Shown here: positions 17,935 through 26,988 of the stretch, piece by piece | How the letters are laid out: every line of letters begins with the position of its first letter | How positions within the stretch are numbered: the first letter of the stretch is position 1 | Origin: Vibrio sp. 10N.286.49.B1 | Lineage (GTDB): Bacteria > Pseudomonadota > Gammaproteobacteria > Enterobacterales > Vibrionaceae | Direction: 5' to 3' | Length of the DNA: 64,000 nucleotides | Assembly (NCBI RefSeq): GCF_002873335.1 | Contig: NZ_MCUW01000009.1 | Location: 3,307 to 67,306 of the forward strand | Program-made: the position numbers and the translations under genes | The notes under the pieces: model-generated | Databases searched by the model: none | What the model was told of the DNA's origin: nothing | What the model saw: the letters and a program-made list of their open reading frames with translations, nothing else

Positions 17935-19695
17935 ATGAAGTACCTATCTGGTCAATCCAATTATGACAAGTTTCCCCATATAGAAGTCAACGGTTTTGAG
18001 AAAGAAGCGACGCGCGGATGGGACGATATCGTCAACAGAATTGAACAACGCATTCTGAACCAGGATAAACATATTTTGGTGATTGACACCTATCACGGCG
18101 TCAATCACAACGAACTGCTCGACCAACTTATTGCGCCACTTTCACCTGCTGTCGTGGTCTCGACAGACGATGCGAAATACTCTGAACAACATATCTTCTC
18201 CATGTTAGAACGCAATATTACCGAAGACCGCGTATTTGGTGTTATCGCACCACACAAGATGGACGAGTTTTTTGATAGCGAAAAGCTGTTGGATCTAAAA
18301 CAAACCGTCGCCGAGACTAACTCCGGTTTAATTGTTGTTGTTGGACATGGCGCACGATTGGTAGCAGAAGGGGATACTTTTATTTACGCCGATTTGGCTC
18401 GCTGGGAAATTCAGCAACGTTTCCGTCGAGGTGAACTCGGCAACTGGGGCGCAGAAAACTATGACGAGGATGTACTGCGTAAATACAAGCGTTCGTTCTT
18501 TATCGAATGGCGTGTCTTCGACCGCTATAAGACCAAACTATTGGCCGACGTTGACTTCCTATTGGATACCAATATAGGGCTTGATCCTAAGTTAATTTCC
18601 GGTGAGGCCTTCAATGAAGGCCTCAAACAAGCAACGACTCAACCGTTCAGATTAGTTCCGTTCTTTGACCCAGGAGTTTGGGGGGGACAGTGGATGAAAG
18701 AAGTCTGCGATCTCGAGCAAGATAAGCCGAATTATGCTTGGTGTTTTGACTGCGTTCCGGAAGAGAACAGCTTATTACTTAAATACGGTGACGTTATTGT
18801 AGAAATACCGTCTCAAGACTTGGTATTAACTCAACCTCGGGCACTATTAGGTGACAGCGTTCATGCTCGATTTGGAGCAGAATTCCCAATTCGATTCGAC
18901 TTCCTCGATACAATGGAAGGTCAACACTTGAGCTTGCAAGTGCATCCGCTAACTGAATACATTCAGAATGAGTTTGGTATGCATTATACCCAAGACGAAA
19001 GTTACTACATGTTAGATGTCGGTGAGAAAGCCAGTGTTTATCTTGGTACCAAGTCTGGTATTAACCCTGATGAAATGATGAATGACCTTTACGCAGCACA
19101 GCGAGGCGAGAAATCTTTTGACGATGAACGTTTTATTAATCAATTCCCTGCGAAAAAGCATGATCACTTCTTAATTCCAGCGGGCACTATCCACTGTTCG
19201 GGTTCTGACTCTATGGTACTTGAGATCAGTGCGACACCATATATTTTCACCTTCAAATTGTGGGATTGGGATCGTTTGGGGCTAGATGGTTTACCGCGTC
19301 CTGTTCACCTAGACCACGGTAAAGAAGTTATACAGTGGGAACGTAACACCGAATGGTGCGAAGAACACTTAGTCAACGCCATCACCCCGATTACTGAGGG
19401 CGATGGATGGAGAGAAGAGAAAACGGGATTGCACGAACGCGAATTTATTGAAACCCGACGTCACTGGTTCAACAAACCCGTTCTTCACAAAACTGAGGGG
19501 ACGGTCAATGTTCTGAACTTAGTCGAAGGTAAAGAGGCCATTATTTTGAGTCCAGACAATAAATTTGAGCCATTTGTTGTTCATTATGCCGAAACCTTCG
19601 TTATCCCAGCTCACGTAGACGCTTATGTCATCCAACCATACGGTGAAAGCGAAGGTAAAGAAATTGCCACTATTAAAGCGTTCGTAAGAGGTTAA
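17935..19695 (+). CDS. Class I mannose-6-phosphate isomerase with an extra N-terminal nucleoside-kinase-like domain
   Basis: The C-terminal part (from about residue 238, VPFFDPGVWGGQWM) is a type I phosphomannose isomerase: zinc/active-site residues Gln335 and His337 in SLQVHPLTEY, Glu355 in QDESYYM and His420 in IPAGTIHCSG. It interconverts mannose-6-P and fructose-6-P. Residues 25-235 form a separate alpha/beta domain that resembles a P-loop uridine-kinase fold, but the loop reads IDTYHGVNHNELL without a Walker A GK[ST]. At 586 aa it is about 200 aa longer than ordinary ManA. First gene of the PTS operon, 2 bases before the EIIA gene. Confidence 0.85.
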   Translation: MKYLSGQSNYDKFPHIEVNGFEKEATRGWDDIVNRIEQRILNQDKHILVIDTYHGVNHNELLDQLIAPLSPAVVVSTDDAKYSEQHIFSMLERNITEDRVFGVIAPHKMDEFFDSEKLLDLKQTVAETNSGLIVVVGHGARLVAEGDTFIYADLARWEIQQRFRRGELGNWGAENYDEDVLRKYKRSFFIEWRVFDRYKTKLLADVDFLLDTNIGLDPKLISGEAFNEGLKQATTQPFRLVPFFDPGVWGGQWMKEVCDLEQDKPNYAWCFDCVPEENSLLLKYGDVIVEIPSQDLVLTQPRALLGDSVHARFGAEFPIRFDFLDTMEGQHLSLQVHPLTEYIQNEFGMHYTQDESYYMLDVGEKASVYLGTKSGINPDEMMNDLYAAQRGEKSFDDERFINQFPAKKHDHFLIPAGTIHCSGSDSMVLEISATPYIFTFKLWDWDRLGLDGLPRPVHLDHGKEVIQWERNTEWCEEHLVNAITPITEGDGWREEKTGLHEREFIETRRHWFNKPVLHKTEGTVNVLNLVEGKEAIILSPDNKFEPFVVHYAETFVIPAHVDAYVIQPYGESEGKEIATIKAFVRG

Positions 19696-19697
19696 TC

Positions 19698-20126
19698 ATG
19701 CTCCATTTTTTCGTAGCCAGTCACGGTCCATTAGCCACTGCGCTTATCAGCAGTGCCAATATGGTATTTGGCGAACTTAGCAACACGACTGCGATCTGCC
19801 TCACTGAAGAGGGAGGTATCGAGCAATTTAAGCAAGATTTCCATAATGAAATCCATGCAATAGCACCTAATGTCGATGGCATTGTCGTGTTATGTGATTT
19901 GGAGTGCGGCACACCATACAACGTTGCCTGTACTTATGCGTTCAACCCAAACTTCAATCCAAACGTTGAAGTCGTAACTGGGGTGAATTTTCCGACACTT
20001 TTAATGACGGCAGACTTCGTTGAAGAAAACGACGCATCAATGGTTGCAGCAACCTTGCAACAAGAAGCGCTGAAAACGATTGTCGTAGCCAAACCAGTTG
20101 AACTGGTACAAGAAGATGATTTTTAA
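19698..20126 (+). CDS. Mannose-family PTS component EIIA
   Basis: The 142-aa protein is a mannose/sorbose-type EIIA; the phosphorylated His is His9 in HFFVASHGPLATAL. It takes phosphate from HPr and passes it to the EIIB made by the next gene. EIIA and EIIB are separate here, unlike E. coli ManX where they are fused. Cytoplasmic; the gene lies 11 bases before the EIIB gene. Confidence 0.92.
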   Translation: MLHFFVASHGPLATALISSANMVFGELSNTTAICLTEEGGIEQFKQDFHNEIHAIAPNVDGIVVLCDLECGTPYNVACTYAFNPNFNPNVEVVTGVNFPTLLMTADFVEENDASMVAATLQQEALKTIVVAKPVELVQEDDF

Positions 20127-20137
20127 GGAGAAAAACT

Positions 20138-20632
20138 ATGGCTATTTCATTTGTACGTATTGATGACCGCGTTATCCATGGGCAGCTAATGACTCGTTGG
20201 GCTAAAGAGTTACCTTGTGATGGCATCGTAGCGATTGATGATGCAGTAGCTGCTGATCCATTGTTATCACAAGTCATGAAAGGTGCCGTTACCGACGTTA
20301 AGGTTTGGCTATTTGATACCGCAACCGCGGTCAGCAAATTGCCAAAGGTTATTGCGAGCGATAAGAAATATTTCGTCATCGCAAAATCGCCAGTCACGCT
20401 ACGTAGAATTAGCGAAGCCGGTATCAGTCTTGAAAACCTCAATAACAAAATCAACGTAGGCCCGATGAGCGCTCGTGAAGGGACTACAACCATTGGTGGT
20501 AACCAATGCGTCAATCAAGAAGAAGTTTCTGCATTTAATTACCTCTCTGAAGACGGACACCAGATCGACTTTAGACTGGTACCTGATGCCAGTTCCTACA
20601 CCTGGCAAGATGCACTACAAAAGCTGAAATAA
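20138..20632 (+). CDS. Mannose-family PTS component EIIB
   Basis: The 164-aa product has the conserved start of mannose/sorbose EIIB, ISFVRIDDRVIHGQLMTRWA, with the active-site His14. It phosphorylates the incoming sugar during transport. A clear AAGGAG ribosome site lies before the ATG. Confidence 0.94.
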   Translation: MAISFVRIDDRVIHGQLMTRWAKELPCDGIVAIDDAVAADPLLSQVMKGAVTDVKVWLFDTATAVSKLPKVIASDKKYFVIAKSPVTLRRISEAGISLENLNNKINVGPMSAREGTTTIGGNQCVNQEEVSAFNYLSEDGHQIDFRLVPDASSYTWQDALQKLK

Positions 20633-20712
20633 CAATAAGACAACCTCCACTTTTGGCCTGCTAATAAACGTCAAAAGTGGAGTACTTAATACGTGAGCTA
20701 AAGGATGACATT

Positions 20713-21516
20713 ATGTTTATAGAAGCAGTATTTATCGGGATACTCTGCTATCTCGGTGCCCTTTCTACCCCCTGGTTACTTGGATTGACTGGCGGCTGGT
20801 ACACAATTACAAGGCCCTTAGTATCAGGCATGCTCGTCGGTATTATCTTGGGCGATATTCAAACAGGCATTATGGTTGGTGTCGCGGTGCAAGCCGTCTA
20901 CATCGCGATGGTTACGCCAGGTGGATCTATGCCAGCTGATCTTAACTTCGTTGCCTATCCTGCCGTTGCACTCGGTGTCATGTCTGGACAAGGTGTAGAA
21001 GTCGCGGTGGCTATTGCCGCCACTATCGGTATTGCCGGAACGATAATCTTCAACTTTATGATGGTCATCAACTCCTATTGGAACCACAAAGCAGACTTAG
21101 CCATTGAAGCCGGAAATGAAAACGGCGTATACATGAACTCAGCCATCTACCCTCAAGTCACTAACTTTTTGATGCGCTTTATTCCTACTTTCATTGCCGT
21201 TTACTTTGGTAACCAATACATCGAAGGGTTTATGGCTAGCCTTCCGGACTTGGTGATCAATACCATGACCGTTCTAGGTGGCATTTTACCTGCTGTCGGT
21301 ATCGCGATTCTTTTGAAGCAGATCATCAAAGAATCCACGATGCTTATCTATTTCTTAGTCGGTTTCGTTGGCATTGTCTTTCTAAACCTCAACATGGTGG
21401 GTTTGGTCATGATTGGCGCTCTATTTGCTCTACTTCATTACAACTACAAACCAGAGCCACAAACGGCTAATGCTGCACCAGTTCAACAGACTGATGATGA
21501 CGAGGATGAATTCTAA
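20713..21516 (+). CDS. Mannose-family PTS membrane component EIIC
   Basis: The 267-aa membrane protein has many hydrophobic spans and the family segments ALSTPWLLGLTGGWYTITRP and GVAVQAVYIAMVTPGGSMPA. ATG at 20713 follows AAGGATGACATT and is favoured over a GTG at 20677. Acidic C-terminal tail (DDDEDEF). Its stop overlaps the start of the EIID gene by one base, so the two are translationally coupled. Confidence 0.93.
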   Translation: MFIEAVFIGILCYLGALSTPWLLGLTGGWYTITRPLVSGMLVGIILGDIQTGIMVGVAVQAVYIAMVTPGGSMPADLNFVAYPAVALGVMSGQGVEVAVAIAATIGIAGTIIFNFMMVINSYWNHKADLAIEAGNENGVYMNSAIYPQVTNFLMRFIPTFIAVYFGNQYIEGFMASLPDLVINTMTVLGGILPAVGIAILLKQIIKESTMLIYFLVGFVGIVFLNLNMVGLVMIGALFALLHYNYKPEPQTANAAPVQQTDDDEDEF

Positions 21517-22364
21517 TGACTGCACAACACAGCAAAACGGGTACTGAGGTCGAACCCAAAGTCGCACTCGACAAAAAAGATCTAACGAAATGCTGGCGTG
21601 CATGGATGATGTACAACCTGTCATCTATGAGTTTCGAACGCTTGGAATCCTTTGGTTTTTGCTTAGGCATGATGCCTGCTTTAAAGAAGCTCTACCCGAA
21701 TCCTGATGATCGAAAAGAGGCGATGAAACGCCACGCTTCCTTCTACAACACTGAGCCACAGTTGGGCGCTATCATCAACGGTATGGCTGTGGGCATGGAG
21801 GAGAAAAAAGCCAACGGTGAACCCATTGACGGAGAAACCATTAACACATTAAAAGTCGGTTTGATGGGGCCCGTAGCGGGTATTGGGGATTCGATGATAC
21901 CGGGAATGTTGGTTCCAATTCTCTTGAGTATCGGTATGGCTCTCGCTGCTGGCGGTAGCATATTAGGCCCTATTTTCTACATTGTTGCCTTCAACTCTAT
22001 TGCCATCATCGGCTCTTACCAGCTATTTATGAAAGGCTACAAGATGGGCGCAGGCTCCGTCGAGATGCTCGTCAGCCATCGTTCAACGAAAATTCGCGAG
22101 GCTCTTTCGTTGCTAGGTGTGTTTGTCATGGGGGGAGTTGCAGCCAGTTATGTCAACCTCGGTACAGGGCTTGAGTTTGCGACCAAAGACGGCGTTGATA
22201 TCAATGTTCAGATGATGCTAGATGGTATTTTCCCTAAATTACTGCCACTGGTTGTTGTCCTTGGCACCTGGTTCGCTATGGCGAAGAAAGGTCTAAGCCC
22301 AGTGAAAGCGATGCTTTCTCTTGTTGTATTGTCATTTATCGGTGTGGCTATCGGCCTCTTCTAA
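21516..22364 (+). CDS. Mannose-family PTS membrane component EIID
   Basis: The 282-aa protein matches EIID: cytoplasmic N-terminal part with FGFCLGMMPALKKLYP and RHASFYNTEPQLGAIINGM, then MGPVAGIGDSMIPGMLVP and several membrane helices. EIIC and EIID together form the sugar channel. Substrate cannot be read from sequence; mannose, glucose or a related hexose fits the enzymes encoded alongside. Confidence 0.93.
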   Translation: MTAQHSKTGTEVEPKVALDKKDLTKCWRAWMMYNLSSMSFERLESFGFCLGMMPALKKLYPNPDDRKEAMKRHASFYNTEPQLGAIINGMAVGMEEKKANGEPIDGETINTLKVGLMGPVAGIGDSMIPGMLVPILLSIGMALAAGGSILGPIFYIVAFNSIAIIGSYQLFMKGYKMGAGSVEMLVSHRSTKIREALSLLGVFVMGGVAASYVNLGTGLEFATKDGVDINVQMMLDGIFPKLLPLVVVLGTWFAMAKKGLSPVKAMLSLVVLSFIGVAIGLF

Positions 22365-22415
22365 GTCATCAATATCTAGGGCACTCGTGGGGTGCCCTAC
22401 TTCTTGGAGTAAACT

Positions 22416-23528
22416 ATGGACTCCCTCGCCTTTCAAATCGCTCGCAGCCAACAGTGGCTTACAAAGTATGCTCTACCTCGATGGCAAAAAACACAATCCA
22501 GTCAAACGGGTATCTTTGCGGAGGGATTACTTTCCGACGGACAAGAATTTAGTCACGATTTATTTCGATTTCGCGTTCAGCCACGACAGGTTTATGTCTT
22601 TGCTCATGCGACCAAGTTAGGACTTATAGATGGCAAGGATCAGGTCAGTGCCGCCATAAAAAACGGCTTTTCACATTTTGGTTCCGAAACATCTGGTTAT
22701 CGATTTTCCATGTCCCGCAACAGTGAAATTAACTTGTATGAGCAAGCTTTCGCACTACTAGGGTTCGCGTGGCATTATCGGCTGACAGAAGATAAAAGTA
22801 CTTTGCTATCGATGGAAACCATCTACGAACATATATCGACTCACCTCTGGGACACAAAGCATGGGGGCTTCTTTCTCACTGAAGGTAACACCGCAAACAA
22901 AGGGCAAAACCCACACATGCACCTGTTCGAAGCACTAATGGTCAGCTACGAACACACCGACAATCCCATTTGGTTAGAACGAGCTACGCAAATCTATCAA
23001 CTCTTTAGCACTCAATTCCTTCAGAGCGATCATTTAGCCGAATTTTTTCAAGCGGACTTCTCGCTAACCCCGGGAATAGGGACTCATGTCGACCCCGGCC
23101 ATCATTACGAATGGATTTGGTTGCTCAACCATTATGAAAAGCTCACAGGCGTCAATGTAGAGCCATCGATACAAACCCTGTTTACCTTCGCCCAACTACA
23201 TGGTCACAATACCAATGGTCTCGTCAGAGACGAGATATACACAAGTGGTAGGCCTTTACGCTCCACGTCACGCCTTTGGTGCCAAACTGAATACTTGAAA
23301 GCCTGCATTACGCTTTGGGAACGAGACCCTACCGATGCGCATCGTTCAAATATCTGCCAAGCCGTAGAACACATCTTCATCCACTACTTAGACCCAGCCA
23401 TAAACGGATTATGGATTGACCAAGTAAATGAACTTGGGCATGCCTTAAACAAACACTCCCCAGCAAGCAGTTTTTATCACCTATTTTTAGCGTTCTCTGA
23501 GTTGCTCAGAATAGCCAGCAAGGATTAA
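22416..23528 (+). CDS. AGE-family sugar epimerase/isomerase
   Basis: The 370-aa protein is an (alpha/alpha)6-barrel of the N-acylglucosamine 2-epimerase family, which includes mannose isomerases (YihS-like) and cellobiose epimerases. Visible family features are RPRQVYVFAHATKLG-like QPRQVYVFAHATKLG near residue 48, the QNPHMHLFEALMVSYE-type segment and HVDPGHHYEWIWLLNHYE. A mannose-fructose isomerase role would suit the operon, but the substrate is inferred only. GGAG lies 6 bases before the ATG. Confidence 0.85.
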   Translation: MDSLAFQIARSQQWLTKYALPRWQKTQSSQTGIFAEGLLSDGQEFSHDLFRFRVQPRQVYVFAHATKLGLIDGKDQVSAAIKNGFSHFGSETSGYRFSMSRNSEINLYEQAFALLGFAWHYRLTEDKSTLLSMETIYEHISTHLWDTKHGGFFLTEGNTANKGQNPHMHLFEALMVSYEHTDNPIWLERATQIYQLFSTQFLQSDHLAEFFQADFSLTPGIGTHVDPGHHYEWIWLLNHYEKLTGVNVEPSIQTLFTFAQLHGHNTNGLVRDEIYTSGRPLRSTSRLWCQTEYLKACITLWERDPTDAHRSNICQAVEHIFIHYLDPAINGLWIDQVNELGHALNKHSPASSFYHLFLAFSELLRIASKD

Positions 23529-23532
23529 CAAC

Positions 23533-24093
23533 ATGCATCTATCTATTCCACCTACCATCAATTACCTCACTGGTAATATTGATGCTGACAACGTTATATC
23601 GAAACAGACAACACTTGGATCTCTTAAAGGCGTATTCGCTGACGAAGCACAACGTGCTAAAAGCGCACAGGACAGAGTCATTTACTATGTTGAGATGCTT
23701 CCAGCTCAACATGAAGAAGGAGAGCTCAACTTTGGCGTTTCACATATCGAGCCAGGGGTAGTTGGCGACGAATTTCACATGACCAGAGGGCATATTCACC
23801 AACGTAAAGAACAAGCTGAATTTTATTTTGGCTCACAAGGTGAAGGCTTGTTGCTCATGCAAACAGAACAAGGCGAAGTATTGATTGAAAAAGTATGTCC
23901 CGGAAGCGTTCATCATATACCGGGATTTGTCGCGCACCGATTGATTAATACAGGTAACTCGCGATTATCTGCCCTCGCCGTTTGGCCAGCTATTGCAGGA
24001 CATAATTATGATTTTCTAACCGATGTTGGATTTAAAGTTCGCGTACTTACATCATCAACAGGTTATAAAATTGCTTCTACAGACGACTGTTAA
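23533..24093 (+). CDS. Cupin-type phosphoglucose isomerase
   Basis: The 186-aa protein has the metal-binding cupin motif of archaeal-type glucose-6-phosphate isomerase: GDEFHMTRGHIHQRKEQAE followed by FYFGSQGEGLLLM, and the second cupin motif VHHIPGFVAHRLINTG. It interconverts glucose-6-P and fructose-6-P and is unrelated to the Pgi enzyme of E. coli. It is 4 bases after the AGE gene and ends the operon, giving a third isomerase next to the PTS. Confidence 0.88.
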   Translation: MHLSIPPTINYLTGNIDADNVISKQTTLGSLKGVFADEAQRAKSAQDRVIYYVEMLPAQHEEGELNFGVSHIEPGVVGDEFHMTRGHIHQRKEQAEFYFGSQGEGLLLMQTEQGEVLIEKVCPGSVHHIPGFVAHRLINTGNSRLSALAVWPAIAGHNYDFLTDVGFKVRVLTSSTGYKIASTDDC

Positions 24094-24146
24094 TTGCGAC
24101 ATCCTCACGATAGAGCAAAATTTCTGGCCCCCACAAGGGGCAGGTT

Positions 24147-24174
24147 ACAGGCTTAAATCCCGTCAGGAACGCTA
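24147..24174 (+). pseudogene. Decayed tRNA 3' end (T arm and acceptor remnant)
   Basis: ACAGG-CTTAAAT-CCCGT then CAGGAAC-GCTA has the layout and most bases of a tRNA T arm, acceptor 3' strand and CCA-like end; compare the intact tRNA-Arg at 16455-16483 and the remnant at 26.75 kb. The 5' half is not recognisable. It is followed by a hairpin, as are the other two copies. Either a worn attachment site or a degenerate tandem tRNA copy. Confidence 0.55.
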
Positions 24175-24185
24175 ATGTTTAAAGG

Positions 24186-24215
24186 GCTAGCAAGTTAGTC
24201 TCTGCTAGCTTTTTG
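24186..24215 (+). terminator. Terminator after PTS operon / tRNA remnant
   Basis: Stem GCTAGCA / TGCTAGC with a 10-base loop followed by a TTTTT run. Confidence 0.7.
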
Positions 24216-24728
24216 TTGTTTTTAACGTTCTATGTCACAAATATGTAGCAGTTAGAAATGTGACACTTAAACAAAGAAACGAGAGCACATCTAGTCTCAA
24301 CTTATAATATCTTCTCTATTGAGAATTACGTTTACAAGAGTAATTGCTCTCAACGCTTTTCGGCACGTAGCACGACCCTAGAATGCACCAGTATTCGGCT
24401 GACAACGCGCTGATGAAGGTCCCCTTTTTCAAGGGGATGACGGTTTTTAATTTGTAGGAGCAGTCATATACCAGGGGCTATTCTGAGTTGACAAAAACTG
24501 AACCCATAATGGTTCTAAACTAGCAGATCATTGATAATTATAAGTACGGAAGTCCAACCAGCTTCATTTAGTGCCCTATATTAATGGTGCAGTTCAAAAA
24601 ACACACGCAGATAACAACCTACTGTTGATGGATTCTGCTCGTTCGCGTCAACCTCCATTGCACCTAGCTGTAGCATAACGCCTTGCCGAAGAATTTTGTC
24701 TGTTTACTTTTCGACACCGATTTATTCC
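24216..24728. other. Non-coding stretch between the PTS operon and the diguanylate cyclase
   Basis: No convincing gene on either strand. The only structure seen is a small hairpin CCCCTT/AAGGGG at 24421-24436 with a T run a few bases further on. The rest looks like decayed sequence. Confidence 0.5.
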
Positions 24729-26402
24729 CTAGCTACTGATCACCCTATTTTTCCCCTGTTCTTTTGCTTGATAAAGGTTGCAATCGGCTCGTTTTAACAA
24801 ATGAGTTATATTTTCGCTCGATTGTATCTGACTGACACCTGCGCTGACGGTCACATGACCGGCATCTTCATACAACACCTCTTCAACCTGTTGCCGCAGT
24901 TTATTAGCTAAGTAATGTGCTTGGTTCAATTTGGTTCGAGGGCATAATATGAGGAACTCTTCGCCGCCCCAGCGACCGACAATATCTAAGCCTCGCACAC
25001 AAGCCTTTAGTCGGTCAGCGGTCGAACGAAGCACGATGTCGCCAGTATTATGACCGTAGGTATCATTAACCAATTTGAAAGCATCGATGTCGAGCATAAT
25101 GAGTGAAAATGGGTCCCCATATCGCTGGTAACGGTCGTGCTCTCGTTGAAGCTCAAGCTCCATTTTATGGCGATTAGACAAAGCAGTGAGTTGGTCTGTA
25201 TATGATAGCCTTTTTAATTCGTCATTTTTTTGTGCAAGTAGCATGTAGGCTTGATTAGTTTGGTCATTCAGGCGTTTAAGTTCTACTGATTGAGTATAAA
25301 ACTCTTGCGTTGTAAATTGCTCAACTTCTTGAGCAATACTCCCAATCTCATTATTTGGGTAACGATAAGAACTTCTGGACTCAGGACTCCCTTCTATTAT
25401 GTAGGTTAGCCGCTTTTGTAGTTCTATTAGAGGCAGAGAATAGCGTTTACTTAGTGCATTGCTTTGCAATAACCCGAGAATAATGGCAAACAATGCGACG
25501 ATCACACTATGTGTAACGACGTTACTAATAATCGGTTTTACTATTTCTAACCTATTGACTACCGTGATTAATTGCCAGCCTGTTTTATTCAGTGTACTTG
25601 TATAACCAACATTTGTTGCCTCACCAAATTTGTAGTCAAAGTAACCTTGATCGGGATTGTTATTTTTTCCCACGAGATCTGTGATATTCTTTGTTAACAT
25701 ATCAGAATCTGGATGAATGATGATTTCCCCATCACCTTTTATTACGAAACTATAAGCCGATTGATATGAGGTAGTTTGCTGTTTCAGTATGTTGACTATT
25801 TTGGCCACTGAACTATCAACTGACAACACACCAATAACCTTATCGTGCTCATCTTTGAATGCAACACTGGTTGCTATTAACCATTCGTTATCGCTTGCTT
25901 CTTGGTAAGGTAGACCTGTTGAAATATGTGGATAAGACACAACGGCTGCCGTATACCAAGGGCGCTTAGTTGGATCATAGTTTTCGGGGATTTCATAATC
26001 ATTAATGATCATAGTGCCATTCTCATAGCCAGAATAAATGTAACTTATACGTTCATTGGCGTTTGAAACATCGGCGTAAAACTTAAGTAAGTCTACTTTT
26101 TTTTCGGAATCGAGGTCGCCTGCAGAAGCAGCAGCTTCGGTTTGTCCTGCTACTAGTACAAAATTACTTATTTCTCGAAAGTGCCCATCTAGAAGATAAT
26201 TCAACGCTAGATTTCGTTGCTTTATAACCTCATATGCTTTGTTGACACGGATCTCATATAACGCGCTTGAGACAAAGGAGCCGATCACACCGATGAGCAA
26301 GAATGTCAGTAGCATACTGCTTTTGAATAGATCTTTACGTATAGTCGATTTGGCGGTCAATTTAAAAAATCCTAAAGCTCTTGTTTGATTGCACGTTTGC
26401 AA
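24729..26402 (-). CDS. Membrane diguanylate cyclase (dCache sensor + GGDEF)
   Basis: Makes cyclic di-GMP in response to a periplasmic signal. Transmembrane helix at about residues 30-50, a dCache-type sensor (with NYDPTKRPWYTAAVV and a second lobe), a second helix at about 303-323, then a C-terminal GGDEF domain with intact GGEEF at 479-483 and the inhibitory RxxD site (RGLD) five residues before it. No EAL domain. The annotated start is a TTG with a poor ribosome site; the true N-terminus is uncertain. Stands alone between two tRNA remnants. Confidence 0.88.
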   Translation of the reverse strand: MQTCNQTRALGFFKLTAKSTIRKDLFKSSMLLTFLLIGVIGSFVSSALYEIRVNKAYEVIKQRNLALNYLLDGHFREISNFVLVAGQTEAAASAGDLDSEKKVDLLKFYADVSNANERISYIYSGYENGTMIINDYEIPENYDPTKRPWYTAAVVSYPHISTGLPYQEASDNEWLIATSVAFKDEHDKVIGVLSVDSSVAKIVNILKQQTTSYQSAYSFVIKGDGEIIIHPDSDMLTKNITDLVGKNNNPDQGYFDYKFGEATNVGYTSTLNKTGWQLITVVNRLEIVKPIISNVVTHSVIVALFAIILGLLQSNALSKRYSLPLIELQKRLTYIIEGSPESRSSYRYPNNEIGSIAQEVEQFTTQEFYTQSVELKRLNDQTNQAYMLLAQKNDELKRLSYTDQLTALSNRHKMELELQREHDRYQRYGDPFSLIMLDIDAFKLVNDTYGHNTGDIVLRSTADRLKACVRGLDIVGRWGGEEFLILCPRTKLNQAHYLANKLRQQVEEVLYEDAGHVTVSAGVSQIQSSENITHLLKRADCNLYQAKEQGKNRVISS

Positions 26403-26712
26403 TTGTATCTTTTTTGAATATCCGTTTATTCAGTAAAAATACTGTTAACAACTTCATGATTTGATTTATGTAGTGTTGGAAAGATAGAAGTTCTAACGTA
26501 GAGGAAGCATTAAAATTGATGAAGTATATGTATCGACCGAAAAAACACTTCAGCACACGCTCCCTCTACATCGAGTTGCGTTCGTACGTGAAGGTTTAAT
26601 GATTAAAAACGACTATTGATAACGACCGGACGTAACAACCTCAATATTAAAACAAAACAATAACACTCATAGCAACTGACCACTCAATCACAGTATATCG
26701 GACCTCCATTCC
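26403..26712. other. Non-coding stretch upstream of the diguanylate cyclase
   Basis: Would contain the promoter of the leftward cyclase gene. Nothing else recognisable; short frames here have no family features. Confidence 0.45.
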
Positions 26713-26776
26713 GTTCACCGTTATAGTTCAGTTCGTTTTACACGCTCGACAGATTCGAATCCCGTCGGGAACACCA
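26713..26776 (+). pseudogene. Decayed, shortened tRNA
   Basis: The end, TTCGAAT-CCCGT-CGGGAAC-ACCA, is a near-perfect tRNA 3' end, and the next bases ATATT equal those after the intact tRNA-Arg at 16484. A partial acceptor strand (GTTCACC) and a D-arm piece (TAGTTCAG) lie upstream, but about 12 bases are missing between D and T arms and the T stem has mismatches, so it cannot fold as a working tRNA. Confidence 0.65.
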
Positions 26777-26781
26777 TATTA

Positions 26782-26817
26782 AAAATGCCGCAGCTAATTT
26801 ATTAGCTGCGGCATTTT
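26782..26817. terminator. Strong bidirectional hairpin terminator
   Basis: Perfect 16-bp stem AAAATGCCGCAGCTAA / TTAGCTGCGGCATTTT with a 4-base loop, directly after the tRNA remnant and facing the end of the leftward sugar operon. Confidence 0.85.
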
Positions 26818-26911
26818 AGTTCTAGTTCACAAATGACTAAAAGCCACAGTCTGTTCAACAACTTTTTGCCAGCCTCATCATTTTATAATGATTAATGATA
26901 GGGCACCTCTT

Positions 26912-26965
26912 CACAATTAACCAAGCACAATTAACCAAGCACCATTAACCAAACACCATTAACGG
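26912..26965. repeat. 14-bp tandem repeat, about 3.8 copies
   Basis: Two identical units CACAATTAACCAAG (26912, 26926), a variant CACCATTAACCAAA (26940) and a partial CACCATTAACGG (26954). It lies just downstream of the EIIA gene. The TTAACC core resembles the arms of the LacI operators at 17.8 kb but is repeated head-to-tail, not inverted. Confidence 0.8.
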
Positions 26966-26988
26966 CTTGATCTTAGCCTTAACTTTCT

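Noticed and set aside
19954..20514. 186-codon frame on the minus strand over the PTS EIIA/EIIB genes
   Set aside because: Shadow of two clear PTS genes; no motif of its own.
24421..24436. Hairpin CCCCTT/AAGGGG as a possible insertion-sequence end
   Set aside because: No transposase frame or matching second end nearby; more likely a terminator-like hairpin.
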